64,000 nt of DNA from Cytobacillus oceanisediminis (GTDB lineage: Bacteria > Bacillota > Bacilli > Bacillales > Cytobacillaceae). The position numbers and the translations under genes are program-made. Positions within the stretch are counted from its first letter, which is position 1. The number at the start of each line of letters is the position of its first letter. The notes under the pieces are model-generated. The model ran no database searches. It worked only from the letters and a program-made list of their open reading frames with translations, and was not told the DNA's origin. Positions 54,053 to 63,411 of the stretch are shown piece by piece. The DNA lies in the NCBI RefSeq assembly GCF_022811925.1, contig NZ_CP065511.1, positions 4,899,001-4,963,000 on the forward strand, given 5' to 3'.

Positions 54053-55107
54053 AGAAGCTTATACTACTCTGTCTCGTCTTGCTGCTTTCCGGCTGTGTGG
54101 ACAAAGAAATACTGGATGATATTAATATTGAAGTAGGAGTTGGCTACGATTTATCAGAGGACGCAAAAGAAAAGTATAGGGGAACTGTATTATTTCAGGA
54201 ATTCCAGCCTGATAAAAGCGTAATAAACAGGACATTTTCCGGAAGTGGAAAGCTGCGCCAGGACCTTCTTCTCGAAGTGACTAAACAATCATCAGAGCCA
54301 GTCGTAACAGGCGGGTTAAAACTGGCTGTTTTTGGACCTGACCTTGCCAGGAAAGGAATTTATGATCTTGTAGATTCCTTTCAAAGAGACGCAAGTATCG
54401 GAGCACGTGTAATTGTTGCAACTTCGGAGGGGAAGGCAGAAGACATGTTAAAAGGTGAGTATGGAACACGAGGAAATTCAACCTACATCTACAATCTTAT
54501 CCAGCATAATATTGAACATCGGGATATTCCCAAAACCAATCTGCATATCTTAGCCAATGATTATTATCAAAATGGCAAGGACCCTTTTCTGCCGCGTATA
54601 AAAAAAACCGGTGATGATAAAGTGGAAATAGTCGGCATCAGCCTTTTCAGCAGGGATAAGGAAGTAGAGGTCCTTCCTGTGAAAGACATGTTCTTTTTTA
54701 AATTGCTGGTCGATAAATATAGTGAAGGAAACTTCGATGTTAAATTAAAAAAAGGAGATTTAGCTGCTGTAAAGAGTTTAAGGTCCAAGCATAAAATTAA
54801 GATAACTGATCATCATGCTTCCATAACTATTAACATTGAAGGGATTATTCGTGAGTATTCCGGTGATGAGTTAGCATCTGAGGTTGTTGGCGCCGTTCAA
54901 AAGAACCTGGAGAAAAAGGTCGAAAAGGAATGCCTCAGACTATTAAAACAGTTTCAGGAACTCGGAATTGATCCAATTGGGCTCGGCCAAATGAAAAAAT
55001 CCAAGCATCGAAACTTTGATTTTAAAAAGTGGGAAGATGATTACAAAACGCTGAGTTTTGATGTGAAATGCAATGTAAAAATTGAAGAAACCGGCGTAAT
55101 TGAGTAA
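54049..55107 (+). CDS. Spore germination receptor subunit C lipoprotein
   Basis: A 352-residue Ger(x)C lipoprotein. The signal peptide MKKLILLCLVLLLSGC ends in a lipobox with Cys16. The mature part starts VDKEILDDINIEVGVGYDLS, the family hallmark, and includes SGSGKLRQDLLLEVTKQSSE-type segments (here FSGSGKLRQDLLLEV). It completes an A-B-C receptor operon followed by a terminator. Confidence 0.95.
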   Translation: MKKLILLCLVLLLSGCVDKEILDDINIEVGVGYDLSEDAKEKYRGTVLFQEFQPDKSVINRTFSGSGKLRQDLLLEVTKQSSEPVVTGGLKLAVFGPDLARKGIYDLVDSFQRDASIGARVIVATSEGKAEDMLKGEYGTRGNSTYIYNLIQHNIEHRDIPKTNLHILANDYYQNGKDPFLPRIKKTGDDKVEIVGISLFSRDKEVEVLPVKDMFFFKLLVDKYSEGNFDVKLKKGDLAAVKSLRSKHKIKITDHHASITINIEGIIREYSGDELASEVVGAVQKNLEKKVEKECLRLLKQFQELGIDPIGLGQMKKSKHRNFDFKKWEDDYKTLSFDVKCNVKIEETGVIE

Positions 55108-55140
55108 AAGAGCGGGCTTTCACAGCCCGCTCTTTCAATT
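55107..55140. terminator. Terminator between gerC and rodA
   Basis: AAAGAGCGGGCT and AGCCCGCTCTTT form a perfect 12-bp stem with a 5-base loop, serving the convergent ends. Confidence 0.88.
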
Positions 55141-56313
55141 TTAATCATTTGTCGAGAACATATATTTTTTATAGTGATAGCGGATCGAGAAAATCAGCCC
55201 CATGGCCAGCATATTCCCCATCAGCGAGCTTCCTCCATAGCTGATGAAAGGAAGCGGTATGCCTGTGATTGGCAAAAGGCCGATGGTCATCCCGATATTT
55301 TGAAAGACATGGAATGTAACCATACTGATGACACCTACACAAATATAGGTATAGAAATTATTTTTGGTTTCCATGCCAATCTTGGTAATATGGTAAATCA
55401 GCAGAAAGAAAAGGCTGACGACAATACTTGCGCCTACAAAACCAAATTCTTCACCTACAATACTGAAAATAAAGTCGGTATGGCTTTCAGGCAGATAGAC
55501 TTCCCTCGTTCCATATCCTTTCCCGCTTGTTTCCCCTGATCCAATGGCAAGGAGAGAGCGTGTCAGCTGAAACCCGGTTGAACTTTGATAGTTATAAGGA
55601 TCAATCCAGGAATAAATGCGCGCAAACTGATATTCCTTTACCCCTAAATACTTCTCTAGAATATCCGGATGCCATAAAACAAAATACAAAATAGTGCCTG
55701 CAAGAGCGGCTCCTGTTCCAAATATTGGCGCCAGAAGCTTCCAGCTGATTCCTGAAATGAATATCATGCCAAGCATGATTGCCAGAAATACCAGGCTTGT
55801 CCCTAAATCGGGCTGCTGCATAACCAGCAGCAGCGGCACCATTGTTAAACCAACCAGTTTAATGAGCAGCCATAAATCAGTCTGCATGGTTTTGTATGCA
55901 TTTTTTTGATGATGCTCGTCAATTGTTTTCGCCAATACCAGAATAATAAACACTTTAACAAGCTCAGCAGGCTGCAGTGAACCCATGCCTGGAACCTTGT
56001 ACCATGCCTTCGCCCCATTAATGACAGGGGCAATGCTTGTTGGCGCCACAATCAGGAATCCAAGCAGTACAATGCCCAGGCCGTACACATACCAGGAAAT
56101 CTTCTTCAGCTGATCGGAATCCAGTGTGATTACCGCAGCGATGATTCCTGTTCCAACGGCATACCAGACAACCTGCTTCAAAAGGAAGTTTTCTGTATAT
56201 TGTCCTGTTGTCTGTGCGCTGTAAATGGAAACGGCGCTTACCAGGAATAAAAGCATCAATATTAATACTAAGCCCCAATCCAGCTTAGGAGGTGTATATC
56301 GATTTGAGGTCAT
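55141..56313 (-). CDS. rodA: Rod shape/peptidoglycan polymerase RodA
   Basis: A 390-residue SEDS-family protein from the ATG at 56313 (AAAGGAG is 6-7 bases upstream). It has ten membrane helices, the conserved KAWYKVPGMGSLQPAELVKV loop, QQPDLGTSLV, and near the end LPITGIPLPFISYGGSSLMG, the SEDS signature. It polymerises glycan for cell elongation. Several SEDS paralogues exist in Bacillus, so rodA versus another close paralogue is inferred from sequence pattern. Confidence 0.88.
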   Translation of the reverse strand: MTSNRYTPPKLDWGLVLILMLLFLVSAVSIYSAQTTGQYTENFLLKQVVWYAVGTGIIAAVITLDSDQLKKISWYVYGLGIVLLGFLIVAPTSIAPVINGAKAWYKVPGMGSLQPAELVKVFIILVLAKTIDEHHQKNAYKTMQTDLWLLIKLVGLTMVPLLLVMQQPDLGTSLVFLAIMLGMIFISGISWKLLAPIFGTGAALAGTILYFVLWHPDILEKYLGVKEYQFARIYSWIDPYNYQSSTGFQLTRSLLAIGSGETSGKGYGTREVYLPESHTDFIFSIVGEEFGFVGASIVVSLFFLLIYHITKIGMETKNNFYTYICVGVISMVTFHVFQNIGMTIGLLPITGIPLPFISYGGSSLMGNMLAMGLIFSIRYHYKKYMFSTND

Positions 56314-56330
56314 GATCATTCTCCTTTAAA

Positions 56331-56517
56331 GAAAAGCGGAAGCGCCTTGCCTACGAAGGAACGCAGACTAAGAACGCCACGTCCTGTGGCAACGTCTGCA
56401 TGACCCTCATCCTGCGGGCCTCAAGCACAAGACGAGCCTTCCGGAAAGGCGTCCTTTGCCTTTTTGGGAGGCTTGGCTTGTGACCTCGAGGGGGTAGGCG
56501 CTGGAGCTAGACAGTTA
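56331..56517. repeat. Bacillus intergenic repeat, long copy
   Basis: The left end (AAAAGCGGAAGCGCCTTGCC) and right end (CTCGAGGGGGTAGGCGCTGG) match the short copy at 45755-45822. Between them lie about 120 bases with their own inverted segments, such as GACGTGGCGTT/AACGCCACGTC-type pairs and a GAGGCTTGGCTTG stretch. It lies directly upstream of rodA and shows no coding frame. Beyond it, to 56785, is an AT-rich gap with no supported gene. Confidence 0.8.
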
Positions 56518-56785
56518 TCTAACTTCTGAATTTATACATTCTTATCAATTAAACAAAACCATTTGCCTTTACCTTTTAAGGCATAACGGAGCACAGCGCA
56601 AGGAATAGGATATGTGCCTCACATAATTCCTCGCTACAATATTTCATTATATTTTTTATAGAGATAAATCACAACTTCTAAAAGCGAATGGTTATTATTT
56701 CAAATTTTTACTATTACTGAGAATGGCTATTTCCGTCCATATTCAGCATCCGTCTAAGGTACCCATCAATCGGGTACACCAGGCA

Positions 56786-57568
56786 TTAAGGCCTGGCTTT
56801 AAACTCCCCGCTGAAATATCTCACTTTTATATCATCTCTCATCCATTCAAGATTATTAGGAACCTGAGGGATGCTGTAGCCAATAAAAATAGGCGTGGTA
56901 ATATAGCGGGGAACAACTTTTGCGTAAATATCCCTGCCCAGCTTGTAGAAAAACAAATTATAACTATTGCTTGGAAAAGGAAAGGCATTCAGAATATAAT
57001 GGGCAGCTGCCTGGATGCATTTTGCAAAGTACGGAATATCATCCTGATCGGCAAGCTTTACATTGAATTCATAAAAACCGATTCTCGGTGAAGTGGATAA
57101 ATTGAACATAGTATTGCTCTCCTCATGAATAAGGAGACCTTCAAAGTCCTCTGCCTGGATTTTTTCCTTGTAATCAATATTTCTCAATCCGACAATTTGC
57201 ATATGCGGATGGGCGATACTCCCACCGGATAATGGGCCGTGGTTTTTGAAAAATAAAACAGACTCATATTCTCCGCTCTCTTCCATCTGAAGCCAATGTT
57301 TTAACCCAAATGAAATCAGCCTGACCAAATGCTCCTCAGGATAAATGGACAGCTCACCGTCACATTGATCCGTTTCAATCAGCACGGTCTGATAGGAGTT
57401 TTCAAGAACAGGAAACTTATTTTTCAGCAAAATGATTGAATCCTCAACGGCGATGATATCCGTCAGCTCCTCCCTTGCACAAAAAGGGCATCTTATATCC
57501 TTATTCCGAATGCTATTAGGCTTTTGGACCCCAATTCCCGTATTAAAATGCAAATGTGTATGTGACAT
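56786..57568 (-). CDS. HIT-superfamily/GalT-like protein (DUF4931 type)
   Basis: A 260-residue protein starting MSHTHLHFNTGIGVQKPNS. A zinc-like IRCPFCAREE lies near residue 27, and the histidine triad-like SIAHPHMQIVG near residue 118 is the catalytic core of galactose-1-phosphate uridylyltransferase relatives. The C-terminal half (FFYKLGRDIYAKVVPRYITT) repeats the fold. The substrate is unknown; canonical GalT partners are absent. Confidence 0.8.
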   Translation of the reverse strand: MSHTHLHFNTGIGVQKPNSIRNKDIRCPFCAREELTDIIAVEDSIILLKNKFPVLENSYQTVLIETDQCDGELSIYPEEHLVRLISFGLKHWLQMEESGEYESVLFFKNHGPLSGGSIAHPHMQIVGLRNIDYKEKIQAEDFEGLLIHEESNTMFNLSTSPRIGFYEFNVKLADQDDIPYFAKCIQAAAHYILNAFPFPSNSYNLFFYKLGRDIYAKVVPRYITTPIFIGYSIPQVPNNLEWMRDDIKVRYFSGEFKARP

Positions 57569-57705
57569 CTCTTTGACACCTGCTTTTCTGTAATCTCTCC
57601 TATTATATTATCATGAAAATGAAAGCGGAGTACTTGAGGCAGTTTCTTGGGTACTTTTGTCCGAAGCATCCCCGGGTTCGGACAGACTCAGGCATTTTCC
57701 TGGCC

Positions 57706-57835
57706 TTCCTGGCTTTCCTGTCCGAACTTGACCCTGATTCGAACAGCCTCAGGATTTTTCCTGGCTTTCCTGTCCGAACTTGACCCTGATTCGGACAGCC
57801 TCAGGATTTTTCCTGGCTTTCCTGTCCGAACTTGC
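57706..57835. repeat. 52-bp tandem repeat with internal palindrome
   Basis: Two full 52-base units (57706-57757, 57758-57809) and a half unit (57810-57835) follow a degenerate copy near 57655-57705. Each unit contains TGTCCGAA and, in the second unit, its perfect complement TTCGGACA around a 12-base loop; unit 1 has TTCGAACA. It lies upstream of no plus-strand gene and downstream of the lipoprotein gene. Confidence 0.8.
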
Positions 57836-57841
57836 CCAACA

Positions 57842-57878
57842 AAAAATCAGCAGGGCATGAAAGAACCCCACTGATTAA
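57842..57878 (-). terminator. Terminator after the YtkA-domain lipoprotein gene
   Basis: AATCAG and CTGATT, extended by a G/C stretch, pair on the minus strand and are followed by TTTTTTG. Confidence 0.65.
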
Positions 57879-57882
57879 TGCT

Positions 57883-58629
57883 TTAATGCACCGTTAATTC
57901 AGTTTCTGTGTGCTCGTGAATATCGTCGCCTTTTTCAACATGGGTCGTGATGGTGTATGTGCCCGCATCTGTAAACTGATGGTCGGCAGTGTATTTGCCC
58001 GGTTTTGTTTCAGACATGTTTACCCATTGAGGCGTTGCGCCATTAAGTGAGATTTCAAGCTTTACTTTAGCATCCGCCAGCGGTTCCCCTTCATTATCAA
58101 CCATGGCAGATAAAGCTGTTTGTTCGTTTGCATGGATTTGGTCAGGTGCCTGCAGCTCAATGGATACCTCTCCGCCATGGCTGTGAGAGTGGCCTTCTTG
58201 TTCATGCCCCGTTCCTGAGTCCTCCGCTTTTGCCTCGCCAACTTGTACGGAAACCATTGGCATTGTATGCTGGCTTCTTGCCGTTACATGGGACTGAACA
58301 TAGTAGAGGCCTTCTTCTGTAAATATATGATCAGCGGTATATTTCCCCTCTGAGTCGTGCTTTGCCTCTGCCATTTCACCGTTTTCTTTTTGTCCTTCCT
58401 GCCATATTTCAAATTTCACCTCATCCGCATCGGTTACGGCCTTATCGCCTTGTCTGACAGTGACCGCAAGGGTTGCCTCCTCACCAGGATCAATGGTTTC
58501 AGGCACCTGGATGACGGCTTCAATGATTTGCGGCACTTCGTCGTTTTTTGCAGGCTTTTCTTCTTCTGATTGGCTGCATCCGCCAAGAACAAGCAAGCTC
58601 GCCATTATGCTGAATAATATCTTTTTCAA
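57883..58629 (-). CDS. Lipoprotein with two YtkA-like domains and a His-rich linker
   Basis: A 248-residue lipoprotein from the TTG at 58629 (AGAGGG is 9 bases upstream). The signal peptide LKKILFSIMASLLVLGGCSQ has Cys18. Two similar beta domains follow (about residues 35-130 and 150-248); both carry a GKYTADH motif and TYTI/LYYV-type ends. A linker HEQEGHSHSHGGE joins them and could bind metal. YtkA domains are linked to copper handling, but the role here is not known. Confidence 0.82.
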   Translation of the reverse strand: MKKILFSIMASLLVLGGCSQSEEEKPAKNDEVPQIIEAVIQVPETIDPGEEATLAVTVRQGDKAVTDADEVKFEIWQEGQKENGEMAEAKHDSEGKYTADHIFTEEGLYYVQSHVTARSQHTMPMVSVQVGEAKAEDSGTGHEQEGHSHSHGGEVSIELQAPDQIHANEQTALSAMVDNEGEPLADAKVKLEISLNGATPQWVNMSETKPGKYTADHQFTDAGTYTITTHVEKGDDIHEHTETELTVH

Positions 58630-58926
58630 TTTAGTGTCCCTCTCTTTATCTATATTGTCTTTTGATATTATCAATATAAAAGCCATTTGTGATAAAACAA
58701 TGAAATCTTTTCAAAAAATAAAAGACCCTTTCAGGCCTTTCGAGATTTAGTACAAAGGATTGCTTTTTATTATGTGTTTTATACTGGATGGACGCAAGAT
58801 CATTCAGGACCACTTTTTTGTCCCCTTCTTTCGCGATCTCTTCTGCTGCCTCTTTTCATATTAAGGGCAGCCCCCATCTTCTAAATCAGCTTATCCGTCA
58901 TATATTTAGAGAGTGGAGGGATTTAT

Positions 58927-60060
58927 ATGAACTTTAAATTAAGAGTCCATTCTATTTTCTTTTATATAAACAGCTGGCTTTTCAGTATTTGTGCAGCAGT
59001 GGCGCTCGCTGGGATTGTTGCGCTTTATCCGGCTGCCTTCTCTTCGTCACATATGAATGTGCTGCTTAAGGACATTAAAGCCGACCAGCTCTTCATTCAC
59101 ATTTTGAAAGCTGAGAATCATTATTTTCACAAGGAAGTTCCTGCTGAAAGCTACTCCCTATCCGGAACCCTATTTAAGCTGGCAACCAACACACAGCCGA
59201 AGGATATCAGAACGTTCCTTGGCCGGGAGCTGCCTGGTTTTTCGATCTTTGACACTGGTATTGCCGTTGCCGGAGAGGGTACCGATTTTACCAACCTGCC
59301 AGTGGAATCTGCCCCTCCCCTTGAAGTTCTTTTAAAAGAGAAAGAACTTGCTATGAATAACGGTCAAAGTGAAGATAATACGGCTCCTCCAGTTATTCCG
59401 GAAAAAAAAGGGGTCCTCATTTACCATTCCCACAGCTGGGAATCGTTCGCTCCGCTATTGAAAGATGTAAAGGATACAGATGAGGCCGTTAGTCCAAATG
59501 AGCAGGTTAATGTTATTGCTGTCGGGAAAAAGCTTAGTGAAGAGCTGGCGAGAAAAGGCATTGGTGCTGAGCATGATAAAACCAATATTGCCTCAGAACT
59601 GAAAAAGAAGGGCTGGAACTGGGAAAATTCCTATGCCATGTCCAGAGAGACTGTACAATCCGCCATGACAGAGAATAAGGATGTTAAATTCCTAATTGAT
59701 ATCCATAGGGATTCGCTGCCCCGAGGGAAAACAACCGCAGTAATTGGCCAGGAACCATACGCTCGACTGTTTTTTGTCGTCGGCAAAGAGCACAAAAACT
59801 ATGAACAGAACTTAAAAGTGGCTACCGAGCTCCATAAAGCACTGGAAGCAAAATATAAGGGAATAAGCAGGGGAGTATTTGTTAAAGGAAAAAGTGAAGG
59901 CAACGGGATTTACAACCAGGATCTTTCCGAGCGGGCCCTTTTGCTGGAATTCGGAGGTGTGGAAAACAACCTGGATGAACTGAATAACTCTATAAAAGCA
60001 TTTGCTGATGTGTTTAGTGATTATTACTGGAAGGCAGAGCCAGTCAATGCGGAAAATTAA
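58927..60060 (+). CDS. SpoIIP-family N-acetylmuramoyl-L-alanine amidase
   Basis: A 377-residue protein with one N-terminal membrane helix (SICAAVALAGIVALYPAAF). The SpoIIP catalytic segments are present: VLIYHSHSWESFAP near residue 163, FLIDIHRDSLPRGKTT near residue 255, and ALLLEFGGVENNLDE near residue 345. SpoIIP degrades septal wall during engulfment. This copy is not next to gpr, the usual site of spoIIP, so it is probably a second paralogue. GGAGGG lies 6-7 bases before the ATG. Confidence 0.88.
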   Translation: MNFKLRVHSIFFYINSWLFSICAAVALAGIVALYPAAFSSSHMNVLLKDIKADQLFIHILKAENHYFHKEVPAESYSLSGTLFKLATNTQPKDIRTFLGRELPGFSIFDTGIAVAGEGTDFTNLPVESAPPLEVLLKEKELAMNNGQSEDNTAPPVIPEKKGVLIYHSHSWESFAPLLKDVKDTDEAVSPNEQVNVIAVGKKLSEELARKGIGAEHDKTNIASELKKKGWNWENSYAMSRETVQSAMTENKDVKFLIDIHRDSLPRGKTTAVIGQEPYARLFFVVGKEHKNYEQNLKVATELHKALEAKYKGISRGVFVKGKSEGNGIYNQDLSERALLLEFGGVENNLDELNNSIKAFADVFSDYYWKAEPVNAEN

Positions 60061-60229
60061 TGCCTGCCATTATTGTCTCCTGTTTACTTTTTTCAGCACA
60101 TTTATTCTTTACCTTCTGTTTGGCATAAGCACCATTACGGTTGCCTGCCTGTTTTCAGGAATTATCCTCTCAATCATCAATTTAATAGAAGATGAAATGA
60201 AGGCATTCAGACAGGACCACAATGGCTGA
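60047..60229 (+). CDS. Small membrane protein, unknown function
   Basis: Sixty residues starting MRKINACHYCLLFTFFSTFI, with two hydrophobic helices and an acidic tail (LIEDEMKAFRQDHNG). It overlaps the SpoIIP-like stop by 14 bases. The RBS is weak (AGGCAG), so translation is probably coupled to the gene before it. Confidence 0.55.
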   Translation: MRKINACHYCLLFTFFSTFILYLLFGISTITVACLFSGIILSIINLIEDEMKAFRQDHNG

Positions 60230-60296
60230 TAAAGGAAAAAATGATTATTTTCTGTTTTAATAGAAGATAATGAAACAGGAAATAGGAGTGATCAAA

Positions 60297-61043
60297 GTGA
60301 AATTAGCTATCATAACAGGTGCATCCAAAGGTTTAGGAGCTTCCATTGCCAAGAGAATGATAACAGAAGGAACAGGCATCATATCTTTATCAAGGACTGA
60401 AAACCCCGAGTTGGCAAAACTTTCTGCAGAGAATCAAGTATTCTTTGCCCAATATTTCTGCAATCTGTCCTCACCGGATGAGCTTGAATCTGCTTTCAGA
60501 GAACTGACAGCACTATTGCAGGAAAAACAGCCGGAAACCCTATATGTATTTAACAACGCAGGGGTCATTGATCCAATAGGTACAGCCGGGAATCTTGATC
60601 ATGCGGCATTAATTCACAATGCTCACGTTAATCTGATTGCTCCTATTATGATTTCCAACATCCTGCTGCGTGAAGTTTCAAGTGAAATGACCATTGTCAA
60701 CATTACTTCAGGTGCTGCTGAAAGGCCCATACAGGGGTGGAGTGCTTACTGCAGCACAAAAGCCGGAATAAATATGTTTACAGAAACAGCTGCATTGGAA
60801 CTGCAGAAAGCAGGCAGCAGCCATAAGATTATTGCCTTTAGTCCCGGTGTTATGGACACCGCTATGCAGGGAACCATACGTTCTTCAGCGAAGGAAGCAT
60901 TTCATGATCTTGAAAAATTCCAGGCATACAAGGAGAAAGGAATGCTAAGGGATACGGAAACTGTGGCAAATGCACTAGTCGATTTGCTTCTGCAGAAGAA
61001 AATTGAGAGCGGAAAAGTTTATTATGTAAATGACTTAATCTAA
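60297..61043 (+). CDS. Short-chain dehydrogenase (benzil reductase/YueD-like)
   Basis: A 248-residue SDR read from the GTG at 60297 (AGGAGTG is 8 bases upstream). The cofactor motif is TGASKGLGASIAKR, the catalytic Ser in IVNITSGAAERPIQ, and the Tyr-x3-Lys in GWSAYCSTKAGINMF. The FNNAGVIDP and FSPGVMDTAMQ segments fit sepiapterin/benzil reductases such as YueD. The true substrate is not determined by sequence. Confidence 0.88.
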   Translation: MKLAIITGASKGLGASIAKRMITEGTGIISLSRTENPELAKLSAENQVFFAQYFCNLSSPDELESAFRELTALLQEKQPETLYVFNNAGVIDPIGTAGNLDHAALIHNAHVNLIAPIMISNILLREVSSEMTIVNITSGAAERPIQGWSAYCSTKAGINMFTETAALELQKAGSSHKIIAFSPGVMDTAMQGTIRSSAKEAFHDLEKFQAYKEKGMLRDTETVANALVDLLLQKKIESGKVYYVNDLI

Positions 61044-61052
61044 AAAGCAGCA

Positions 61053-61080
61053 AAAGCCGGCTAAATGAGCCGGCTTATTT
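61053..61080. terminator. Terminator between SDR and stress-protein genes
   Basis: AAGCCGGCT and AGCCGGCTT form a 9-bp stem with a short loop between two convergent genes. Confidence 0.8.
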
Positions 61081-61710
61081 ATCTCCCAATATATTACTAT
61101 CTACAACACCATGGTGGATACGGAGCACTTCATGATTATTATCTTTTTGTATAACAAAAAATCCGTTCGAGAAGTCGGAGGATAATTCTTTAAAAAAGAT
61201 GCCCTTTATTCCATTTTCATGATCTTCTCCAACGATTAGATGATAATCGGAGCCTTTCTTGACGATCTGGGCCGGCAGCCCTTTATCCCAGTCGTCAGAG
61301 GGATCATGAACCTTTCTTGAAACTTCTACGACATGTATATCTACCCCTTCAAGCAGCTGGAATAAATCATTGATCAGCGAATGCTTTACCATCCGCTCCA
61401 GCTTGGTTTGAACAGCCTGCCCAAGGATAATCTGGGTAATATTATACTCCTGAACCACATCAGCTATCACCCTGGCGATTTTTTTGTCCTCAGCATACTT
61501 GGAGAGCATCTTCAGCCCGTATTTCTCTGCTAAACTTTCGAACAAGTATTTTGTCTGAAGCTCGTTAAAGCTAAGCTCTTCGTGCTTCCGGTTTTCTACG
61601 GAGAGAATATAGCCATCCCCCTGAAATGCTTCCTTCAGTTTTTTGCCTCTCTGGGCCAGTGCTTCCGCATGATTGGGATTGCTGACACATATTAAAATAT
61701 TTTCCTTCAT
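61075..61710 (-). CDS. Universal stress protein-like (UspA/KdpD-N type)
   Basis: A 211-residue protein starting MKENILICVSNPNHAEALAQ, with AGAGGTG 5-6 bases before the ATG at 61710. The first 140 residues form the Usp fold, including IIADVVQEYNITQIILGQAV-like sequence (here RVIADVVQEYNITQIILGQ) and a closing MVKHSLINDLFQ. The C-terminal 70 residues are an extra domain (KKGSDYHLIVGEDHENGIKG). It resembles the KdpD-type Usp domain; the function is unknown. Confidence 0.78.
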   Translation of the reverse strand: MKENILICVSNPNHAEALAQRGKKLKEAFQGDGYILSVENRKHEELSFNELQTKYLFESLAEKYGLKMLSKYAEDKKIARVIADVVQEYNITQIILGQAVQTKLERMVKHSLINDLFQLLEGVDIHVVEVSRKVHDPSDDWDKGLPAQIVKKGSDYHLIVGEDHENGIKGIFFKELSSDFSNGFFVIQKDNNHEVLRIHHGVVDSNILGDK

Positions 61711-61927
61711 TTTTACACCTCTCTCACCGGATTCTATAATCAGTATAGCACGAATACCATGGAATAAACCCCGCGGCAAAAGGGCTCCATAAGAATGTGT
61801 TTAAAGCAATTGATTATTTTTTTGAAAATATGAATAAGAATTTTTCTGCCCGGACATACTAATCCTACAAGTGTAAATCCCCCTTTTTTTCCGCTTCCTG
61901 TTAAGGAAGCATTTTTTTTGATAAAAA

Positions 61928-61955
61928 TTGACCTCTGCCTGTCTGCAGAGGTCTG
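61928..61955 (-). terminator. Terminator after the amino-acid ABC operon
   Basis: GACCTCTGC and GCAGAGGTC form a perfect 9-bp stem with a 6-base loop, followed by a T-run on the minus strand. Confidence 0.85.
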
Positions 61956-61956
61956 T

Positions 61957-62691
61957 TTATTGAATTAAATTCAGGAACTGGCTAGTGCGCACTTCTTTTG
62001 GACTGGAGAATATCTGTTCAGGTTTGCCGCGTTCCACGACAATACCGCCGTCCATGAAAATGACTTCATCCGCTGCTTCCCTGGCAAATCTCATCTCATG
62101 AGTAACGGCCACCATTGTCATACCTTCAGCGGCCAGATCCTTCATCACCTTCAGCACTTCTCCAACTAGTTCAGGGTCCAGTGCCGAAGTAGGCTCATCA
62201 AATAGCATAACCTTTGGCTCCATTGCAAGAGCCCGTGCAATCCCTACCCGCTGCTGCTGGCCGCCTGAAAGCTGAAAAGGATAATAGGCAGTTTTATCCG
62301 CTAAACCAACTTTTCTTAAAAGCATTTCCCCCTTTTCCTTTGCCGTTTCCTTTGATTCGCCTTTCACTGTAACCGGCCCCTCCATGACATTTTCGAGTGC
62401 AGTCATATGAGGAAATAAGTTATAGTTCTGAAAAACCATTCCCGTAAGGCGCCTGAAGGGAGGTATTTGCCTTTTCAAGACCTGCTGAGAAAAGTCGAGG
62501 ACTTGATCGCCAATGGCAAGCAGGCCTGAAGTAGGCTGCTCCAGTACATTTAAGCACCGCAGCAAGGTCGTTTTTCCGGAGCCGGATGGCCCAATCACTA
62601 CAACCACTTTTCCTTTCTTCACTTCCAAATTAATTCCTTTCAGTACTTTCAGCTGATCAAATTGCTTATGCAAATCCTTAATATTAATCAT
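61957..62691 (-). CDS. Polar amino-acid ABC transporter ATP-binding protein
   Basis: A 244-residue ATPase from the ATG at 62691. Walker A is GPSGSGKTT near residue 35, signature [12 protein letters not shown], Walker [16 protein letters not shown] and switch His in [12 protein letters not shown]. The pattern is that of GlnQ/TcyC-type importers for polar amino acids such as cystine. It is the last gene of a binding protein-permease-ATPase operon. Confidence 0.93.
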   Translation of the reverse strand: MINIKDLHKQFDQLKVLKGINLEVKKGKVVVVIGPSGSGKTTLLRCLNVLEQPTSGLLAIGDQVLDFSQQVLKRQIPPFRRLTGMVFQNYNLFPHMTALENVMEGPVTVKGESKETAKEKGEMLLRKVGLADKTAYYPFQLSGGQQQRVGIARALAMEPKVMLFDEPTSALDPELVGEVLKVMKDLAAEGMTMVAVTHEMRFAREAADEVIFMDGGIVVERGKPEQIFSSPKEVRTSQFLNLIQ

Positions 62692-62709
62692 TAATAGCAC
62701 TGCCTCTTT

Positions 62710-63411
62710 TCATGAAGAAATATATCGGTCCAGACGGCGTTCAAGCCTTCCCTGCACGATTGAGAGCATAAAGCAAATCACCCAATATATGAAGGCAGCC
62801 TGCGTATATAGAAGCAAAAATTCATAATTAGTTGCGGCTATTTCCTGTGCTCTTCGGAACATCTCTGTAACCAGAATCATGGAAGCCAGAGAGGTATCTT
62901 TTACAAGACTGATGAATGAATTGGATAGCGGCGGTATCGATACTCTGGATGCCTGCGGAAGGATAATCCTCTTAAGCGTCTGCGAATAAGACATGCCTAT
63001 GGAATATCCCGCTTCCCATTGTCCTTTTGGGATCGAAAGGATGGCAGCCCGGATAATTTCAGAGGCATACGCCCCTACATTCAGCGAAAATCCTATGATC
63101 GCTGAAGGGAAAGGATCTATAATGACACCAACCGTCGGAAGCCCGTAAAAAATGATGAACAGCTGCACAAGAAGCGGCGTGCCCCTTATTGCTGATACAT
63201 AAATTCTGGCTATCGTCTCCAGTGCCTTATTTCCCGAAATGCGGGCAAGTGCCGTAAATATTGCCAATGCCAGCCCGCATATAAATGAAATCAGTGTTAA
63301 TGGGATGGTATAAACAATGGCACCCTCCAGCAATGGCTGGAATGAATTCTTACCAATTTCTATAAGTCTTTCGATCCTTTCCGGGTTGGTAAAAATACTA
63401 CTTAAGTACAT
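62710..63411 (-). CDS. Amino-acid ABC transporter permease
   Basis: A 233-residue permease from the ATG at 63411, overlapping the binding-protein stop. It has four or five membrane helices, [20 protein letters not shown] near residue 40, and the EAA loop region [20 protein letters not shown] near residue 155. It follows the TcyB/GlnP pattern. Confidence 0.92.
   Translation of the reverse strand: MYLSSIFTNPERIERLIEIGKNSFQPLLEGAIVYTIPLTLISFICGLALAIFTALARISGNKALETIARIYVSAIRGTPLLVQLFIIFYGLPTVGVIIDPFPSAIIGFSLNVGAYASEIIRAAILSIPKGQWEAGYSIGMSYSQTLKRIILPQASRVSIPPLSNSFISLVKDTSLASMILVTEMFRRAQEIAATNYEFLLLYTQAAFIYWVICFMLSIVQGRLERRLDRYISS

Noticed and set aside
57655..57835. CRISPR-like array
   Set aside because: The units are contiguous without unique spacers and are 52 bases long; no cas genes are present, so this is an ordinary tandem repeat.
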